From NCBI RefSeq assembly GCF_008806345.1, contig NZ_VZZJ01000001.1, positions 347,777 through 411,776 on the forward strand: a stretch of DNA of 64,000 nt, read 5' to 3'. The notes beneath the pieces were generated by a model. That model was not told the origin of the DNA. It made no database searches and was given only the letters and a program-made list of their open reading frames with translations. The stretch is from Methylobacterium planeticum. GTDB lineage: Bacteria; Pseudomonadota; Alphaproteobacteria; Rhizobiales; Beijerinckiaceae. This document shows, piece after piece, positions 1 to 9,463 of the stretch. The position numbers and the translations under genes are program-made. Every line of letters starts with the position of its first letter. Positions within the stretch are counted from its first letter, which is position 1.

Positions 1-89
1 GCCTCAGCGAGGGCCGCTTCGGCGCCCGCCGGCGACCGAAGGAATTCGTGCTGGCACCGGCCCTGATCGCGCCGCTCCCCGGGCGCTGA
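1..89 (+). CDS. C-terminal fragment of an upstream protein
   Basis: An open frame enters from the left edge and ends at TGA 87-89. The last 28 residues are basic and then Pro/Ala-rich, ending in PLPGR. The tail alone does not identify a family. In related genomes a class A penicillin-binding protein often precedes prfB, which would fit, but that is inference from gene order only. Confidence 0.4.
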   Translation, partial: LSEGRFGARRRPKEFVLAPALIAPLPGR

Positions 90-213
90 GCCGGGCCAAG
101 CGCCCCGCGGGGCGCCGGGCGCCGTTTACAGGGCTTCGGCGCGCCGGTATCACGCCTCTCCGATGGCCCGACCAAATCCGCGGCCCGACCGACCCCAAGA
201 GACTCACCCCAAG

Positions 214-1342
214 ATGCGCGCCGAGATCGAACAAGCCTCGGATGCCGCCAAGCAGTCGATCGGACTGCTGAGGAGGCATCTTTGACTGGGATACCGTCGA
301 GAAACGTCTCGCGGAGCTGAATGCGGCCTCCGAGAGCCCGGAGCTCTGGAACGACGCCGAGGCCGCGCAGAAAGTCATGCGCGAGCGCACGCAGCTCGAT
401 GACGCCGTCACCGCCATCAGGCGCCTGGAGCAGGACCTCGAGGACGCCGCGACGCTGATCGAGCTCGGCGAGGCCGAGGGCGACCAGGCCACGATCACGG
501 AGGGCGAGAACGGGGTGCGCACCGTCGAGGCCGAGGCCGCCCGCCGCCAGATCGAGACCCTCCTCTCCGGCGAGGCCGACGGCTTCGACACCTACCTCGA
601 AGTCCATTCCGGAGCCGGCGGCACCGAGAGCCAGGACTGGGCCAACATGCTGCAGCGCATGTATGCCCGCTGGGCGGAGCGCCGGAAGTTCAAGGTCGAG
701 ATCGTCGAGTGGTCGGACGGCGAGGAGGCCGGGATCAAGGGCGCCACGCTCCTGATCAAGGGCCACAACGCCTATGGCTGGCTCAAGACCGAGTCCGGCG
801 TGCACCGGCTGGTGCGGATCTCGCCCTACGATTCGAGCGCGCGCCGGCACACGAGCTTCGCCAGCGTCTGGGTCTACCCGGTCATCGACGACCGGATCGA
901 GATCGAGATCAAGGAATCCGACTGCCGCATCGACACCTACCGGTCGTCGGGCGCGGGCGGCCAGCACGTCAACACCACGGATTCGGCGGTGCGCATCACG
1001 CACATCCCGACCGGCATCGTGGTGGCCTGCCAGCAGGAGCGCTCGCAGCACAAGAACCGGGCCACCGCCTGGAACATGCTGCGCGCCCGCATGTACGAGG
1101 CCGAGCTGAAGAAGCGGGAGGAGAAGGCGAATGCCGAGGCCGCCGCCAAGACCGATATCGGCTGGGGGCACCAGATCCGCTCCTACGTGCTGCAGCCCTA
1201 CCAGCTGGTGAAGGACCTGCGCACCGGGACCCAGTCGACGGATCCCGACGAGGTGCTCGACGGCGATCTCGATCCGTTCATGGAAGCCTCGCTGGCGCAG
1301 CGCGTGTACGGCGGCATGGAATCCGTCGAGGACATCGATTGA
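214..1342 (+). CDS. prfB: Peptide chain release factor 2, with programmed +1 frameshift
   Basis: RF2 recognises UGA and UAA and triggers peptide release on the ribosome. The gene is read in two frames. ATG 214 opens a 23-codon segment ending CTT TGA (280-285). An internal Shine-Dalgarno AGGAGG at 271-276 lies three bases before CTT, matching the known prfB frameshift site. A +1 shift skips T283 and continues from GAC 284, giving about 375 residues, the normal RF2 length. The GGQ catalytic motif is near residues 248-250. The stop-codon recognition tripeptide reads SPY near 203-205 (SPF in E. coli). Expression is autoregulated: low RF2 favours the shift at the in-frame UGA. A start at 377, the first ATG of the downstream frame, would lose the N-terminal domain. 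Confidence 0.96.
271..286 (+). promoter_or_regulatory. prfB programmed frameshift site
   Basis: AGGAGG CAT CTT TGA C is the canonical RF2 recoding site: a Shine-Dalgarno-like hexamer, a three-base spacer, the slippery CTT codon and the in-frame UGA followed by C. The downstream frame begins with GAC (Asp) directly after the slip, as in other RF2 proteins. Confidence 0.95.
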
Positions 1343-1384
1343 CCCCGCAGCCGTTACGGGGCCTGCGGGCCGCCGGAACGGTCC

Positions 1385-2557
1385 TCAGCGCCCGTTGAAC
1401 CGCCACGCGTCGAGATACGTGCCCGCCCGCAGGAAGCGCTGCGGGTCCACCGGCTCCCCGTCGATGCGCGTCTCGTAGTGGAGATGGCTGCCGGTGGAGC
1501 GGCCGGTCGAGCCCACCCGTCCGACGATCTCGCCGGCCTGCACCCACTGGCCCGGCGTGACGCCGAGGCGTGCCAGGTGGGCGTAGCGCGTCACCACCCC
1601 GTGGCCGTGATCGATCTCCACCATGTTGCCGTAGCCGCCCGCGGCCTCCGCGACGGTGACCCGGCCGGGCGCCGTTGCGCGGGCGGGCTCCCCCGTCTCG
1701 GCCTTGAGGTCGAGGCCCGTATGCAGCGCGAGGCCGCGGGTGAAGGGGTCGAGGCGCGTCCCGAAGCCGCTCGACAGGCTGTACTCGCCGAGGAGCGGCC
1801 GGCGGAGCGGCAGGGTGGCGGCGACCCGGCGCAGACGCGCCTCGTCACCGACGCTGCGCTGGACCTGGGCGAGCGCCTGCGTGAACGGATCCGCGCTGAT
1901 CGGCACCAGCGGCCCGCCGAGGCCGGGGGCCGGACGCTCGAAACGGACCGGGTCGAGCCCGGTACCGGCCACAAGCCCGCGCAGCTGCTCGGCCCGGCGC
2001 CCGGCGCTCCGGCCGATCCGATCGAGGCTGCGGGCCTGCACCCGCGCCGCGGCCTCGAGGCGGTTCTCCAGGGCGGCGAGACGGGCGTCGATCTCCCGCG
2101 CCGAGCGCCGCTCCCGCGGCGGCGGCGCATCCCGCGTCCGTAGGGCCAGCGGCTCGGGCTCCGGCAGCGATCCTGTGCCGACAGGGTCCGGGAAAAGCGG
2201 AGAGGGCGTCTCGCCCACGACCTCTGCCAGGACGGCCTGCTGCCGCGTCAGCTCCTCCAGGCGTTCGGCCAGGACGGAGAGGCGCACCTCCACGGCCTCG
2301 CGCGTCAGGGAGCGGTCCGAGGCGGCCCGGTCGAGCCTCGCCTGCAGGTCGGCCAGGCGGCTCTCGTAGGCCGTCTGCAGCGCGACCTGTCGCGCCATGA
2401 AGCGCCCCATCATCTCGTCGTGGAAGACGAGGACGTAGCTCGCCGCGCAGCCCCAGAGCGTGGTCAGAGCCAGCCCGCAGCCGAGGAGCAGCGTCGTGCG
2501 CCGGCCTCGCGCCTTGCGCCCGGTGGGCAACGTCTCGGCCGCGACTGGGGCTTGCAT
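1385..2557 (-). CDS. M23 family metallopeptidase (murein hydrolase-like)
   Basis: This 390-residue protein has a basic N-terminus, one transmembrane segment at about residues 23-47, a Glu/Arg-rich coiled coil at about 55-130, and a C-terminal LytM/M23 domain. Zinc-ligand motifs are visible as HTGLDLK and HLHYE, with the usual glycine-rich beta core between them. M23 enzymes of this build cleave peptide cross-links in peptidoglycan, or regulate amidases if degenerate; here the HxxxD and HxH ligands look intact. It probably sits in the inner membrane facing the periplasm. It converges on prfB with 42 bases between them. Confidence 0.85.
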   Translation of the reverse strand: MQAPVAAETLPTGRKARGRRTTLLLGCGLALTTLWGCAASYVLVFHDEMMGRFMARQVALQTAYESRLADLQARLDRAASDRSLTREAVEVRLSVLAERLEELTRQQAVLAEVVGETPSPLFPDPVGTGSLPEPEPLALRTRDAPPPRERRSAREIDARLAALENRLEAAARVQARSLDRIGRSAGRRAEQLRGLVAGTGLDPVRFERPAPGLGGPLVPISADPFTQALAQVQRSVGDEARLRRVAATLPLRRPLLGEYSLSSGFGTRLDPFTRGLALHTGLDLKAETGEPARATAPGRVTVAEAAGGYGNMVEIDHGHGVVTRYAHLARLGVTPGQWVQAGEIVGRVGSTGRSTGSHLHYETRIDGEPVDPQRFLRAGTYLDAWRFNGR

Positions 2558-2632
2558 GGAACCGGACCCGGATGGCGTGGCGCCATTAGGCCCCGGGTAA
2601 GGTTAAGGAAGCACGAAAGCCGCGGTCCGGCG

Positions 2633-3103
2633 TCAGGGCAGGGCGTGGGCCGCCGCCAGAACCTCTTCGGCATGGCCCGGCACCTTCACCTTGGGCCAGA
2701 CCCGGGCGATGCGGCCCTCGCGGTCGACCAGGATCGTGGTGCGCTCCACGCCCATGTACCTGCGGCCGTACATGCTCTTCTCGACCCAGACGCCGTAGGC
2801 CTCGAGCATGCCCTTGGCCTCGTCGGAAGCGAGCGGGAAGGTGAGCCCGTACTTCGCCCGGAACTTGTCATGGCTCTTCACCGAGTCCGGCGAGACGCCG
2901 ATCACGCACGCCTCCGCGGCGGCGAATTCGGCCTGGAGGGCATTGAAACCCTGGGCTTCCAGGGTGCAGCCGCTCGTGTCGTCCTTCGGATAGAAGTAGA
3001 GCACGATCTTGTGACCTCTGAGGCCGGAGAGCGAGATCGTCTCCCCACCGGCACCGGGCAGTTCGAAATCCGGGGCCTGATCGCCAGTGTCGAGGGACAT
3101 CAT
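2633..3103 (-). CDS. bcp: Peroxiredoxin, Bcp/PrxQ family
   Basis: A thiol peroxidase of 156 residues that reduces H2O2 and organic hydroperoxides. The peroxidatic cysteine is C46 in the TSGCTLEA context. The resolving cysteine found five residues later in E. coli Bcp is absent (Gln51), so this is a 1-Cys-like member or uses another thiol. Two ATGs are adjacent (3103 and 3100); GGAAGG just upstream fits the second better. It is divergent from the AsmA-like gene, with a 134-base shared region that contains the repeated element described at 3219-3256. Confidence 0.9.
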   Translation of the reverse strand: MMSLDTGDQAPDFELPGAGGETISLSGLRGHKIVLYFYPKDDTSGCTLEAQGFNALQAEFAAAEACVIGVSPDSVKSHDKFRAKYGLTFPLASDEAKGMLEAYGVWVEKSMYGRRYMGVERTTILVDREGRIARVWPKVKVPGHAEEVLAAAHALP

Positions 3104-3218
3104 GCCTTCCTTTCGGCTGATTGCTGGTGTGCGGTGAGAAACGCCATCCGCGCGACGCGCCGACAGGTGCCGACGTAGCCCGGGAGATCCTTCGCTTTAC
3201 GGCGGGCGGTCCCTCCGA

Positions 3219-3256
3219 TCCAGCGGTCAAGGTTTGAATGGTTGAGGAAACGGACC
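3219..3256 (-). promoter_or_regulatory. Conserved two-block element upstream of bcp (copy 1)
   Basis: Read on the minus strand this is GGTCCGTTT, six variable bases, then a 23-base block starting CCATTC and ending GCTGGA. The same layout occurs at 55488-55525 upstream of hpnH: 9/9 matches in the first block and 20/23 in the second. It lies about 116 bases before bcp on bcp's strand, and the AsmA-like start codon lies inside it. I know of no named regulator for this sequence. A shared operator or promoter is inference. Confidence 0.5.
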
Positions 3257-6200
3257 AGGGACTTCGCTCGAAGCCGCCGGGCCGTCGCTGGCGCGGGGTC
3301 TGTCTCTGGACGGCCCTGTCGCTTGTCTTCCTGCTCGGGCTCGGCGCCGGGCTCGGCGTCCTGCGCCTGGCCTCCGGGCCCTTGCGGGTGGACGGTCTGT
3401 CGGAGCGGGTCGCCTCGGCCATCGCCGACCGGATCGGTCCGGGCTGGCACGTCTCCCTGCGCGACAGCGCGGTCGAACTCGACAGCGAGCGCTCCCTGGC
3501 GCTCCGCGTGGCCGGCCTCGACATCCGCAACCCGCAGGGCGCGCTGGTGGTGCGGGCGCCGCTCGCGGTGGTCAGCCTCGACACCTGGGGCCTCCTGCGC
3601 CTCGCCGTCCAGCCCCGCTCGATCGAGTTCCGCGACCTGCAGATGACGGCCCTCGTCCACCGGGACGGGTCGATCGCCTTCGCGGCCTCCGAGCCCTCGC
3701 ACCAGGGCGAGATCAAGCCGCACACGCTGCCGAGCGTCGATCCGGCCCGCGGCGCGGTCTCGCCCCTCTCGGCGGCCGTGGCGTCGATCTTCGGCGTCGT
3801 TCTCGATTCCGCCGGGGTGGTCGGCGCCCTCGACCGCGCCCGCATCACCGATGCGCGCCTCACGCTGATCGACGACGATGCGCGCGAGCGGGCCGTGTTC
3901 GAGCACGTCAACGGGCTGTTCGGGCGCGACGCCAGCCAGGATGCGCGCATCTTCGAACTGCGCATCGACGGGCCGCGCGGGGAATGGCGCTTCGGCGGCA
4001 CCCTGCGCGAGGCGGGCGGCTCGCACCGGACCGGCATCATCACCCTCGACGACCTTCCGGTGACCGACCTCCTGCTGCTCTCGGGCCAGTCGCGGCTGCC
4101 GGTGACCACGGACCTGAAGCTCTCGGCCAAGGCCGACGTCGCGATCGATGCCGGCCGGATCGAGGGCATGAAGGCGACGATCCATACCAGCGACGGGAAT
4201 TTCCTGATCGAGGAGAAGGACTTCAACCCGGTCACCGTCGAGAGCGTACGGGCCAGCGCCAGTTGGGACGAGCAGGCGCGGGTGATGAAGCTCGATTCCC
4301 TCGATTACCGCGGCGCCGGCAACGCCGTGCGCCTCTCCGGCGCCTGGACCGAGAGCCCGGCCGGGGCCGACAGCGCCTGGACGGCCACGCTGTCGGGCCG
4401 CGACGCGGTCCTGCGGGGCGCCGCCACGAGTGACAAGCCGGTCAAGATCGGCACCATCGACGCCCACCTGACCGGACGCGCCGGAGGCATCGCCATCGAC
4501 GATTTCAGCGTCAGCGGGGAGGGCGTCCAGGGCCGCATCACCGGGACCGTCGGGACCACGGGCGACGATGACGGCCTGACCCTGCACATCACCGCAGCGA
4601 ATACCGAGGCGCGCACCGCCATGCGCCTCTGGCCCGAGCACATCGCGCCCGCGGCCCGGAACTACTTGGTGGACGAGTTGCGCGGGGGCCGCGCCGACGC
4701 GGTCGACATCACCGTCGACATGTCGGCGGCCGAGCTGGCCTCCGCCACCAAGGGCGATCCGATGCCCGACAACGCGGTGCACATCGCCTTCTCGGTATCG
4801 GACGCGGCCCTGACTGTCAGCAACGACGCGCCGCCCCTGACCCGCGGACGCGTCAACGGCGTCATCACCGGCCGCACGACGACGATCCGGGGCGTGACCG
4901 CCGACATCCGGATGCCGGACGGCCGCGCCCTAGCGATCTCGGACGGGACCTTCGTGATCCCGGAGATCACGCCCGACAAGGTCGTCGCGCAGATCGGCCT
5001 GCACCTCGGCGGGGGCGCCGACGCGCTCCTTGCGCTGCTGCAGACGAAGATGTTCAAGCCCCTGGTCAACGCCGACCTCGACCCCAACGCCGTCAAGGGC
5101 AACGCGGACCTGCGCATCGACTTCCCGCTGAACCTCAAGCACATCCCCGAACTGCCCGACCTTCCGGTGACCCTAAGCGGCTCGCTGACGGACCTCACGG
5201 TCGACAAGGCCTTCGGCAAGGAGAAGCTCGAATCGGGCAAGTTCGCGGTGAGCTACGACCGGAACGGCTTCGGGCTGAAGGGGGATGGCCGGATCGCCGG
5301 GTCGCCGGTCGGGATCGACCTGCGCCAGCCGAAGGTGGGCGGCGCCGGCGAGGCCGTGGTCAGCCTCAGCCTCGACGAGGCCCTGCGCGCCAAGAAGGGG
5401 CTCCCGGTCTCGCCCCAGCTCACGGGCGCGATCCCGGTCCGGGCCGTGGTCCCGATCGGACGCCCGGCCCGGACGCCCATCCGGGTCGAGGCCGACCTCG
5501 CGCGCGCCGGGATCGACGGGCTGGTCCCCGGCTTCGTCAAACCTCCGGGCAAGCCCGGCCGCCTCAGCTTCGCCCTCATCGACGGCGGGCCCGGCAACGC
5601 CATCGACCTGCGCGACATCGTGCTCGAGGCCGCGCCGGCGAGCGCCCGCGGCAGCGCCTCGATCAGCCAGGACGGGACCTTCGAGCGGGCCGAGCTCTCG
5701 GTACTGAAGCTCTCGCCCGGCGACGACATGCGGGTCGTGCTCGAGCGGAACGGGGGCGGCTACCGCGTCAACGTGAAGGGCGCCGTCGGGGATGCGCGCC
5801 CGTTCCTGAAATCCCTCTCGGGCGGCGACGCCAAGTCGGCCAAGGATGCGAACCCGAAGGACATCGAGGCCGACATCGCCCTCAACATCCTCACGGGCTT
5901 CAACGACGAGGCGCTGACCGGCGCGAACCTCAAGCTGTCGCTGCGCGGGCGCGACGTGCGCTCGGCCAATTTCCAGGGCCGCTTCCGCTCCGCCCCCTTC
6001 ACGGCGACCATCACGCGCGGCGAGCGGGGCGTGCCGGTGCTCGCGGTCGAGTCCCTCGACGCGGGCGCGACGCTGCGCTTCGTCGACATCTACAAGCGGA
6101 TGTATGGCGGCAAGCTCGCGGTCAGCACCAACATGAACGACGGGCCGCAATCCGGCATCATCCAGATCCGCAGCTTCACGCTGCGCAACGAGCCGGCCCT

Positions 6201-6690
6201 GTCGAGCATCATGGCGGAGGGCCCGGCGAGCAACGAGGTGGTGGATTCCCGCGGGCGCAAGCGCATCGTGCAGGGGCAGGGCAGCGAGGTCACCTTCGAC
6301 CGGATGCGGGCGAACTTCGTGCGCAACGGCAGCCGCGTCGACTTCACCGACGCGGCGATCTCGAACGCCGTCATGGGCTTCACCCTCTCGGGCTACCTCG
6401 ACACCGGCAAGGAGCGCACGGACATCAACGGCACCTTCGTGCCGCTCTACGGGCTGAACAACGTGGTGGCCCAGGTGCCGCTGTTCGGCCCCCTGCTCGC
6501 CGGCGGCCACAACGAGGGCTTGTTCGCCGTGAACTTCAACGTCTCCGGCCGGCTCGGCGCGCCGGAGGTGCGGGTGAACCCGCTCTCGGCCGTGGCGCCG
6601 GGGTTCCTGCGCAAGCTCTTCAGCGCCGGCGGCAGCGGCAGCGACGCCTTCGCGGACGGGCTCACCGGCAACGCGGCGAGCGACCGATAG
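3238..6690 (+). CDS. AsmA/YhdP-like DUF3971 protein, inner-membrane anchored
   Basis: A 1150-residue protein with a cytoplasmic basic N-terminus, one transmembrane helix at about residues 20-45, and a long repetitive beta-rich periplasmic body. The DUF3971-type section is in the middle (around HIAPAARNYLVDELRGG). The C-terminus has the family ending with NEGLFAVNF and VNPLSAVAPGFLRKLF. YhdP/TamB/AsmA-like proteins form grooved bridges that move phospholipids between the inner and outer membranes; the exact substrate here is unknown. ATG 3238 follows AAGG. It is divergent from bcp. Bcp and YhdP-like neighbours, plus a promoter element shared with hpnH, suggest an envelope-related setting. Confidence 0.85.
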   Translation: MVEETDQGLRSKPPGRRWRGVCLWTALSLVFLLGLGAGLGVLRLASGPLRVDGLSERVASAIADRIGPGWHVSLRDSAVELDSERSLALRVAGLDIRNPQGALVVRAPLAVVSLDTWGLLRLAVQPRSIEFRDLQMTALVHRDGSIAFAASEPSHQGEIKPHTLPSVDPARGAVSPLSAAVASIFGVVLDSAGVVGALDRARITDARLTLIDDDARERAVFEHVNGLFGRDASQDARIFELRIDGPRGEWRFGGTLREAGGSHRTGIITLDDLPVTDLLLLSGQSRLPVTTDLKLSAKADVAIDAGRIEGMKATIHTSDGNFLIEEKDFNPVTVESVRASASWDEQARVMKLDSLDYRGAGNAVRLSGAWTESPAGADSAWTATLSGRDAVLRGAATSDKPVKIGTIDAHLTGRAGGIAIDDFSVSGEGVQGRITGTVGTTGDDDGLTLHITAANTEARTAMRLWPEHIAPAARNYLVDELRGGRADAVDITVDMSAAELASATKGDPMPDNAVHIAFSVSDAALTVSNDAPPLTRGRVNGVITGRTTTIRGVTADIRMPDGRALAISDGTFVIPEITPDKVVAQIGLHLGGGADALLALLQTKMFKPLVNADLDPNAVKGNADLRIDFPLNLKHIPELPDLPVTLSGSLTDLTVDKAFGKEKLESGKFAVSYDRNGFGLKGDGRIAGSPVGIDLRQPKVGGAGEAVVSLSLDEALRAKKGLPVSPQLTGAIPVRAVVPIGRPARTPIRVEADLARAGIDGLVPGFVKPPGKPGRLSFALIDGGPGNAIDLRDIVLEAAPASARGSASISQDGTFERAELSVLKLSPGDDMRVVLERNGGGYRVNVKGAVGDARPFLKSLSGGDAKSAKDANPKDIEADIALNILTGFNDEALTGANLKLSLRGRDVRSANFQGRFRSAPFTATITRGERGVPVLAVESLDAGATLRFVDIYKRMYGGKLAVSTNMNDGPQSGIIQIRSFTLRNEPALSSIMAEGPASNEVVDSRGRKRIVQGQGSEVTFDRMRANFVRNGSRVDFTDAAISNAVMGFTLSGYLDTGKERTDINGTFVPLYGLNNVVAQVPLFGPLLAGGHNEGLFAVNFNVSGRLGAPEVRVNPLSAVAPGFLRKLFSAGGSGSDAFADGLTGNAASDR

Positions 6691-6790
6691 GGGATCATCC
6701 GCCTCGGCGCGAGACGGGTGGGCGGACAGGCCCTGTCCAGTGATCCGGGAATCACCGGAGGGACACCGCGTCCCCTCCCGCTCCGCCGGC

Positions 6791-8068
6791 CTACTCGGCC
6801 CGCAGCAGGACGTGCTTCTTGCGCCCGAAGGAGAGCTTGATCACCCCGTCCGCCGTGAGGTCGGCCTCGCGCAGGAGCGCGCGCTCGTCGGTCACCGCCA
6901 CGTCGTTGACGCGCAGGCCGCCGTTCTTGATCTGGCGCCGGGCCTCGCTCGTGGAGGGCACGAGCTTGGCGTGCTCCGGCCCGAAGGCCGTCAGGATCCC
7001 GAGGCCGGCTGTGAGGGCGGCGCGCGGCACCGTGACGGTCGGCAGATCCGCCGCGAGCGTCCCTTCCACGAAGGTCTTGCGCGCGGTCTCGGCGGCGGCC
7101 TCGGCCGCCTCGCGGCCGTGCATCAGGGTCGCCGCCTCGGTGGCCAGCACCTTCTTGGCCTCGTTGATCTCGGCGCCCCCGAGGCCCGCCAGCCGGTTGA
7201 TCTCGTCCATCGGCAGCAGCGTGAACAGCTTGAGGAAGCGGACCACGTCCGCATCCTCGGTGTTGCGCCAGAACTGCCAGTAATCGTAGGGGCTCAGCAT
7301 CCCGGCATCGAGCCAGACGGCGCCGGCGGCGGTCTTGCCCATCTTGGCGCCGGAGGCGGTGGTGAGGAGCGGGCAGGTCAGGCCGTAGAGCTGCGGCGTG
7401 CCGAGGCGGCGGCCGAGATCGATGCCGTTGACGATGTTGCCCCACTGGTCCGAGCCGCCCATCTGCATGATGCAGTCGTAGCGCCGGTTCAGCTCCACGA
7501 AGTCGTAGGATTGCAGGATCATGTAGTTGAACTCCAGGAACGAGAGTTCCTGGTCGCGCTCGAGGCGCATCCGCACGCTGTCCATCGACATCATGCGGTT
7601 GACCGAAAAGTGCCGGCCGACGTCGCGCAACATCTCGATGTAGTTGAGCTTCGTCAGCCACTCGGCATTGTCGACCATCACGGCCCCGTTGCCGCCCTCG
7701 CCGAAGTCGAGGAAGCGCGCGAAGGTCTTCTTGATGCCCTCCTTGTTCTCCTCGATTTGCTCCAGCGTCAGGATCTTGCGCGCCTCGTCGCGGCCCGAGG
7801 GGTCGCCGACCCGGGTGGTGCCGCCGCCCATCAGGGCGATCGGCTTGCCGCCGGTCCTCTGCAGCCAGTGCAGCATCATGATCGACAGGAGGTGGCCGAT
7901 ATGGAGCGAGGCCGCCGTGCAATCGTAGCCCACATAGGTGGTGAGGCGCCCCTCGCTCGCGGCCGCGTCGATACCGGCGAGGTCCGAGGTCTGGTGGATG
8001 TAGCCGCGCTCGGTCAGGATCTTCAGGAAGTCGGACTTCGGCGCGATGCTCTCGGTCGGGGTCGTCAT
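6791..8068 (-). CDS. tyrS: Tyrosyl-tRNA synthetase
   Basis: A class I aminoacyl-tRNA synthetase of 425 residues that charges tRNA-Tyr. The HIGH motif is at residues 56-59 and the KMSKS-type loop reads KMGKT at 242-246. The tyrosine pocket is visible in YDFVEL and [12 protein letters not shown]-terminal S4-like RNA-binding domain covers about 355-420. Length and motifs are normal for the bacterial TyrRS type with HIGH and KMSKS-like loops. It is divergent from anmK with 140 bases between the starts. Confidence 0.97.
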   Translation of the reverse strand: MTTPTESIAPKSDFLKILTERGYIHQTSDLAGIDAAASEGRLTTYVGYDCTAASLHIGHLLSIMMLHWLQRTGGKPIALMGGGTTRVGDPSGRDEARKILTLEQIEENKEGIKKTFARFLDFGEGGNGAVMVDNAEWLTKLNYIEMLRDVGRHFSVNRMMSMDSVRMRLERDQELSFLEFNYMILQSYDFVELNRRYDCIMQMGGSDQWGNIVNGIDLGRRLGTPQLYGLTCPLLTTASGAKMGKTAAGAVWLDAGMLSPYDYWQFWRNTEDADVVRFLKLFTLLPMDEINRLAGLGGAEINEAKKVLATEAATLMHGREAAEAAAETARKTFVEGTLAADLPTVTVPRAALTAGLGILTAFGPEHAKLVPSTSEARRQIKNGGLRVNDVAVTDERALLREADLTADGVIKLSFGRKKHVLLRAE

Positions 8069-8208
8069 GGCAGGGTACGGGTCTCGGGGGTTCGGTGCGG
8101 GCGCGTGGCGCGGGACAGGATCGGGGAGCCCGTGCTAGCTCCTGCGCTGCGACACGATGCGCCGGCTCTTAGCAGGGCGCCCACGGAAAGGCACGGGGGC
8201 GGTTCGGA

Positions 8209-9342
8209 ATGACGATGATGCGGGCGATCGGGCTGATGAGCGGGACCTCCCTCGACGGGGTCGACGTCGCCCTGATCGAGACGGACGGCGAGACCGTCAA
8301 GGTCCTCAAGGGCCACAACAATTTCCTCGAGCCCCTCGGGCCGACGGGCTACCGCGGCTACGCGGACGACGAGAAGGCGCTGCTGCGGGCCGCCACCAAG
8401 GACGCCGAGAGCGTGGTCAGCCCGAGCGACCGCCCGGGCCGGCTGCCGGAGGCGGAGGGTTTCGTGACCGCGGCGCATGCCGAGGCCGTGGAACACTTCA
8501 TGAACGATCACGGTCTCTCGGCCTCGGAGATCGACGTCATCGGCTTCCACGGCCAGACCGTGATCCACCGGCCCGACCACCGGCTCTCGATCCAGATCGG
8601 CGACGGGCAGGCGCTCGCCACCCGGCTCGGCATCCCGGTGGTCTCGGACCTGCGCCGGGCCGATATCGACGCGGGCGGGCAGGGGGCGCCCCTGGTGCCG
8701 ATCTTCCACAAGGCGCTGGCGGAGGCCTCGGGCTTCGACGGCCCGTTCGGCATCCTGAATATCGGGGGCGTGGCGAACGCCACCCTGATCGATTCGCGCG
8801 GCAACATCATCGCCTTCGACACCGGGCCCGGGAACGCCCTGATCGACGAGTGGATGCAGGAGCGGGAGAACAAGAACCTCGACGACGGCGGCCGCACCGC
8901 CGCCCGGGGGCGACCCGACGAGCCGCTCCTCGCCTGGCTCCTGACGCACCCGTTCTTCGTCCGCCGGCCGCCGAAATCCCTCGACCGGAACTGGTTCTCG
9001 CACAAGCTCGCGGGCCAGCTCTCCACCGAGGACGGGGCCGCGACCCTCACGGCCTTCACAGCCCGCGCCGTGGCCCGCGCCCTCGACCACGCCCCCGAGA
9101 TCCCGACCCGCTGGATCGTGGCGGGGGGCGGCGCCCGCAACGGCGAGCTCGTGCGCCTGCTGAACTACCACCTGCGCGCCGAGATCACGACCGCGGACGC
9201 GATCGGCTGGTCCTCGGCCTATCTCGAGGCGCAGGCCTTCGCGCATCTCGCGGTGCGCTCGCTCAAGGGCCTGCCGATCACCTTCCCGTCCACCACCGGC
9301 GTGCGCGAGGCGATCACCGGGGGAGTGCTGGCGCGGCCGTGA
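8209..9342 (+). CDS. anmK: Anhydro-N-acetylmuramic acid kinase
   Basis: AnmK hydrolyses the 1,6-anhydro bond and phosphorylates anhMurNAc to MurNAc-6-phosphate in cell-wall recycling. The 377-residue protein begins with the family hallmark GLMSGTSLDGVD and carries GFHGQTV, DLRRADIDAGGQGAPL, NIGGVAN and the FDTGPGN phosphate-binding region. Several close ATGs exist (8209, 8215 and 8218); 8209 is kept because it gives the longest frame and follows a GGGGCGG stretch. It is divergent from tyrS, an arrangement common in this order. Confidence 0.95.
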   Translation: MTMMRAIGLMSGTSLDGVDVALIETDGETVKVLKGHNNFLEPLGPTGYRGYADDEKALLRAATKDAESVVSPSDRPGRLPEAEGFVTAAHAEAVEHFMNDHGLSASEIDVIGFHGQTVIHRPDHRLSIQIGDGQALATRLGIPVVSDLRRADIDAGGQGAPLVPIFHKALAEASGFDGPFGILNIGGVANATLIDSRGNIIAFDTGPGNALIDEWMQERENKNLDDGGRTAARGRPDEPLLAWLLTHPFFVRRPPKSLDRNWFSHKLAGQLSTEDGAATLTAFTARAVARALDHAPEIPTRWIVAGGGARNGELVRLLNYHLRAEITTADAIGWSSAYLEAQAFAHLAVRSLKGLPITFPSTTGVREAITGGVLARP

Positions 9343-9463
9343 GCCGACGGCGCCCGCCCGGAACACCGGGCGCCCGACCGAGACAGCCGCGGAGGAGGGT
9401 TGTGCCGAGCGCCCGGCCCCGGGATTTGTGGGCCGGGCGATCCCGCGCTAGAGCGGGCGAGCC

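Noticed and set aside
377..1342. prfB starting at ATG 377
   Set aside because: This would remove the N-terminal domain; the frameshift site and start at 214 explain the gene fully.
3100..4782. Minus-strand open frame of 560 codons opposite the AsmA-like gene
   Set aside because: Composition is antisense-like, it overlaps bcp's upstream region, and it has no recognisable motif.
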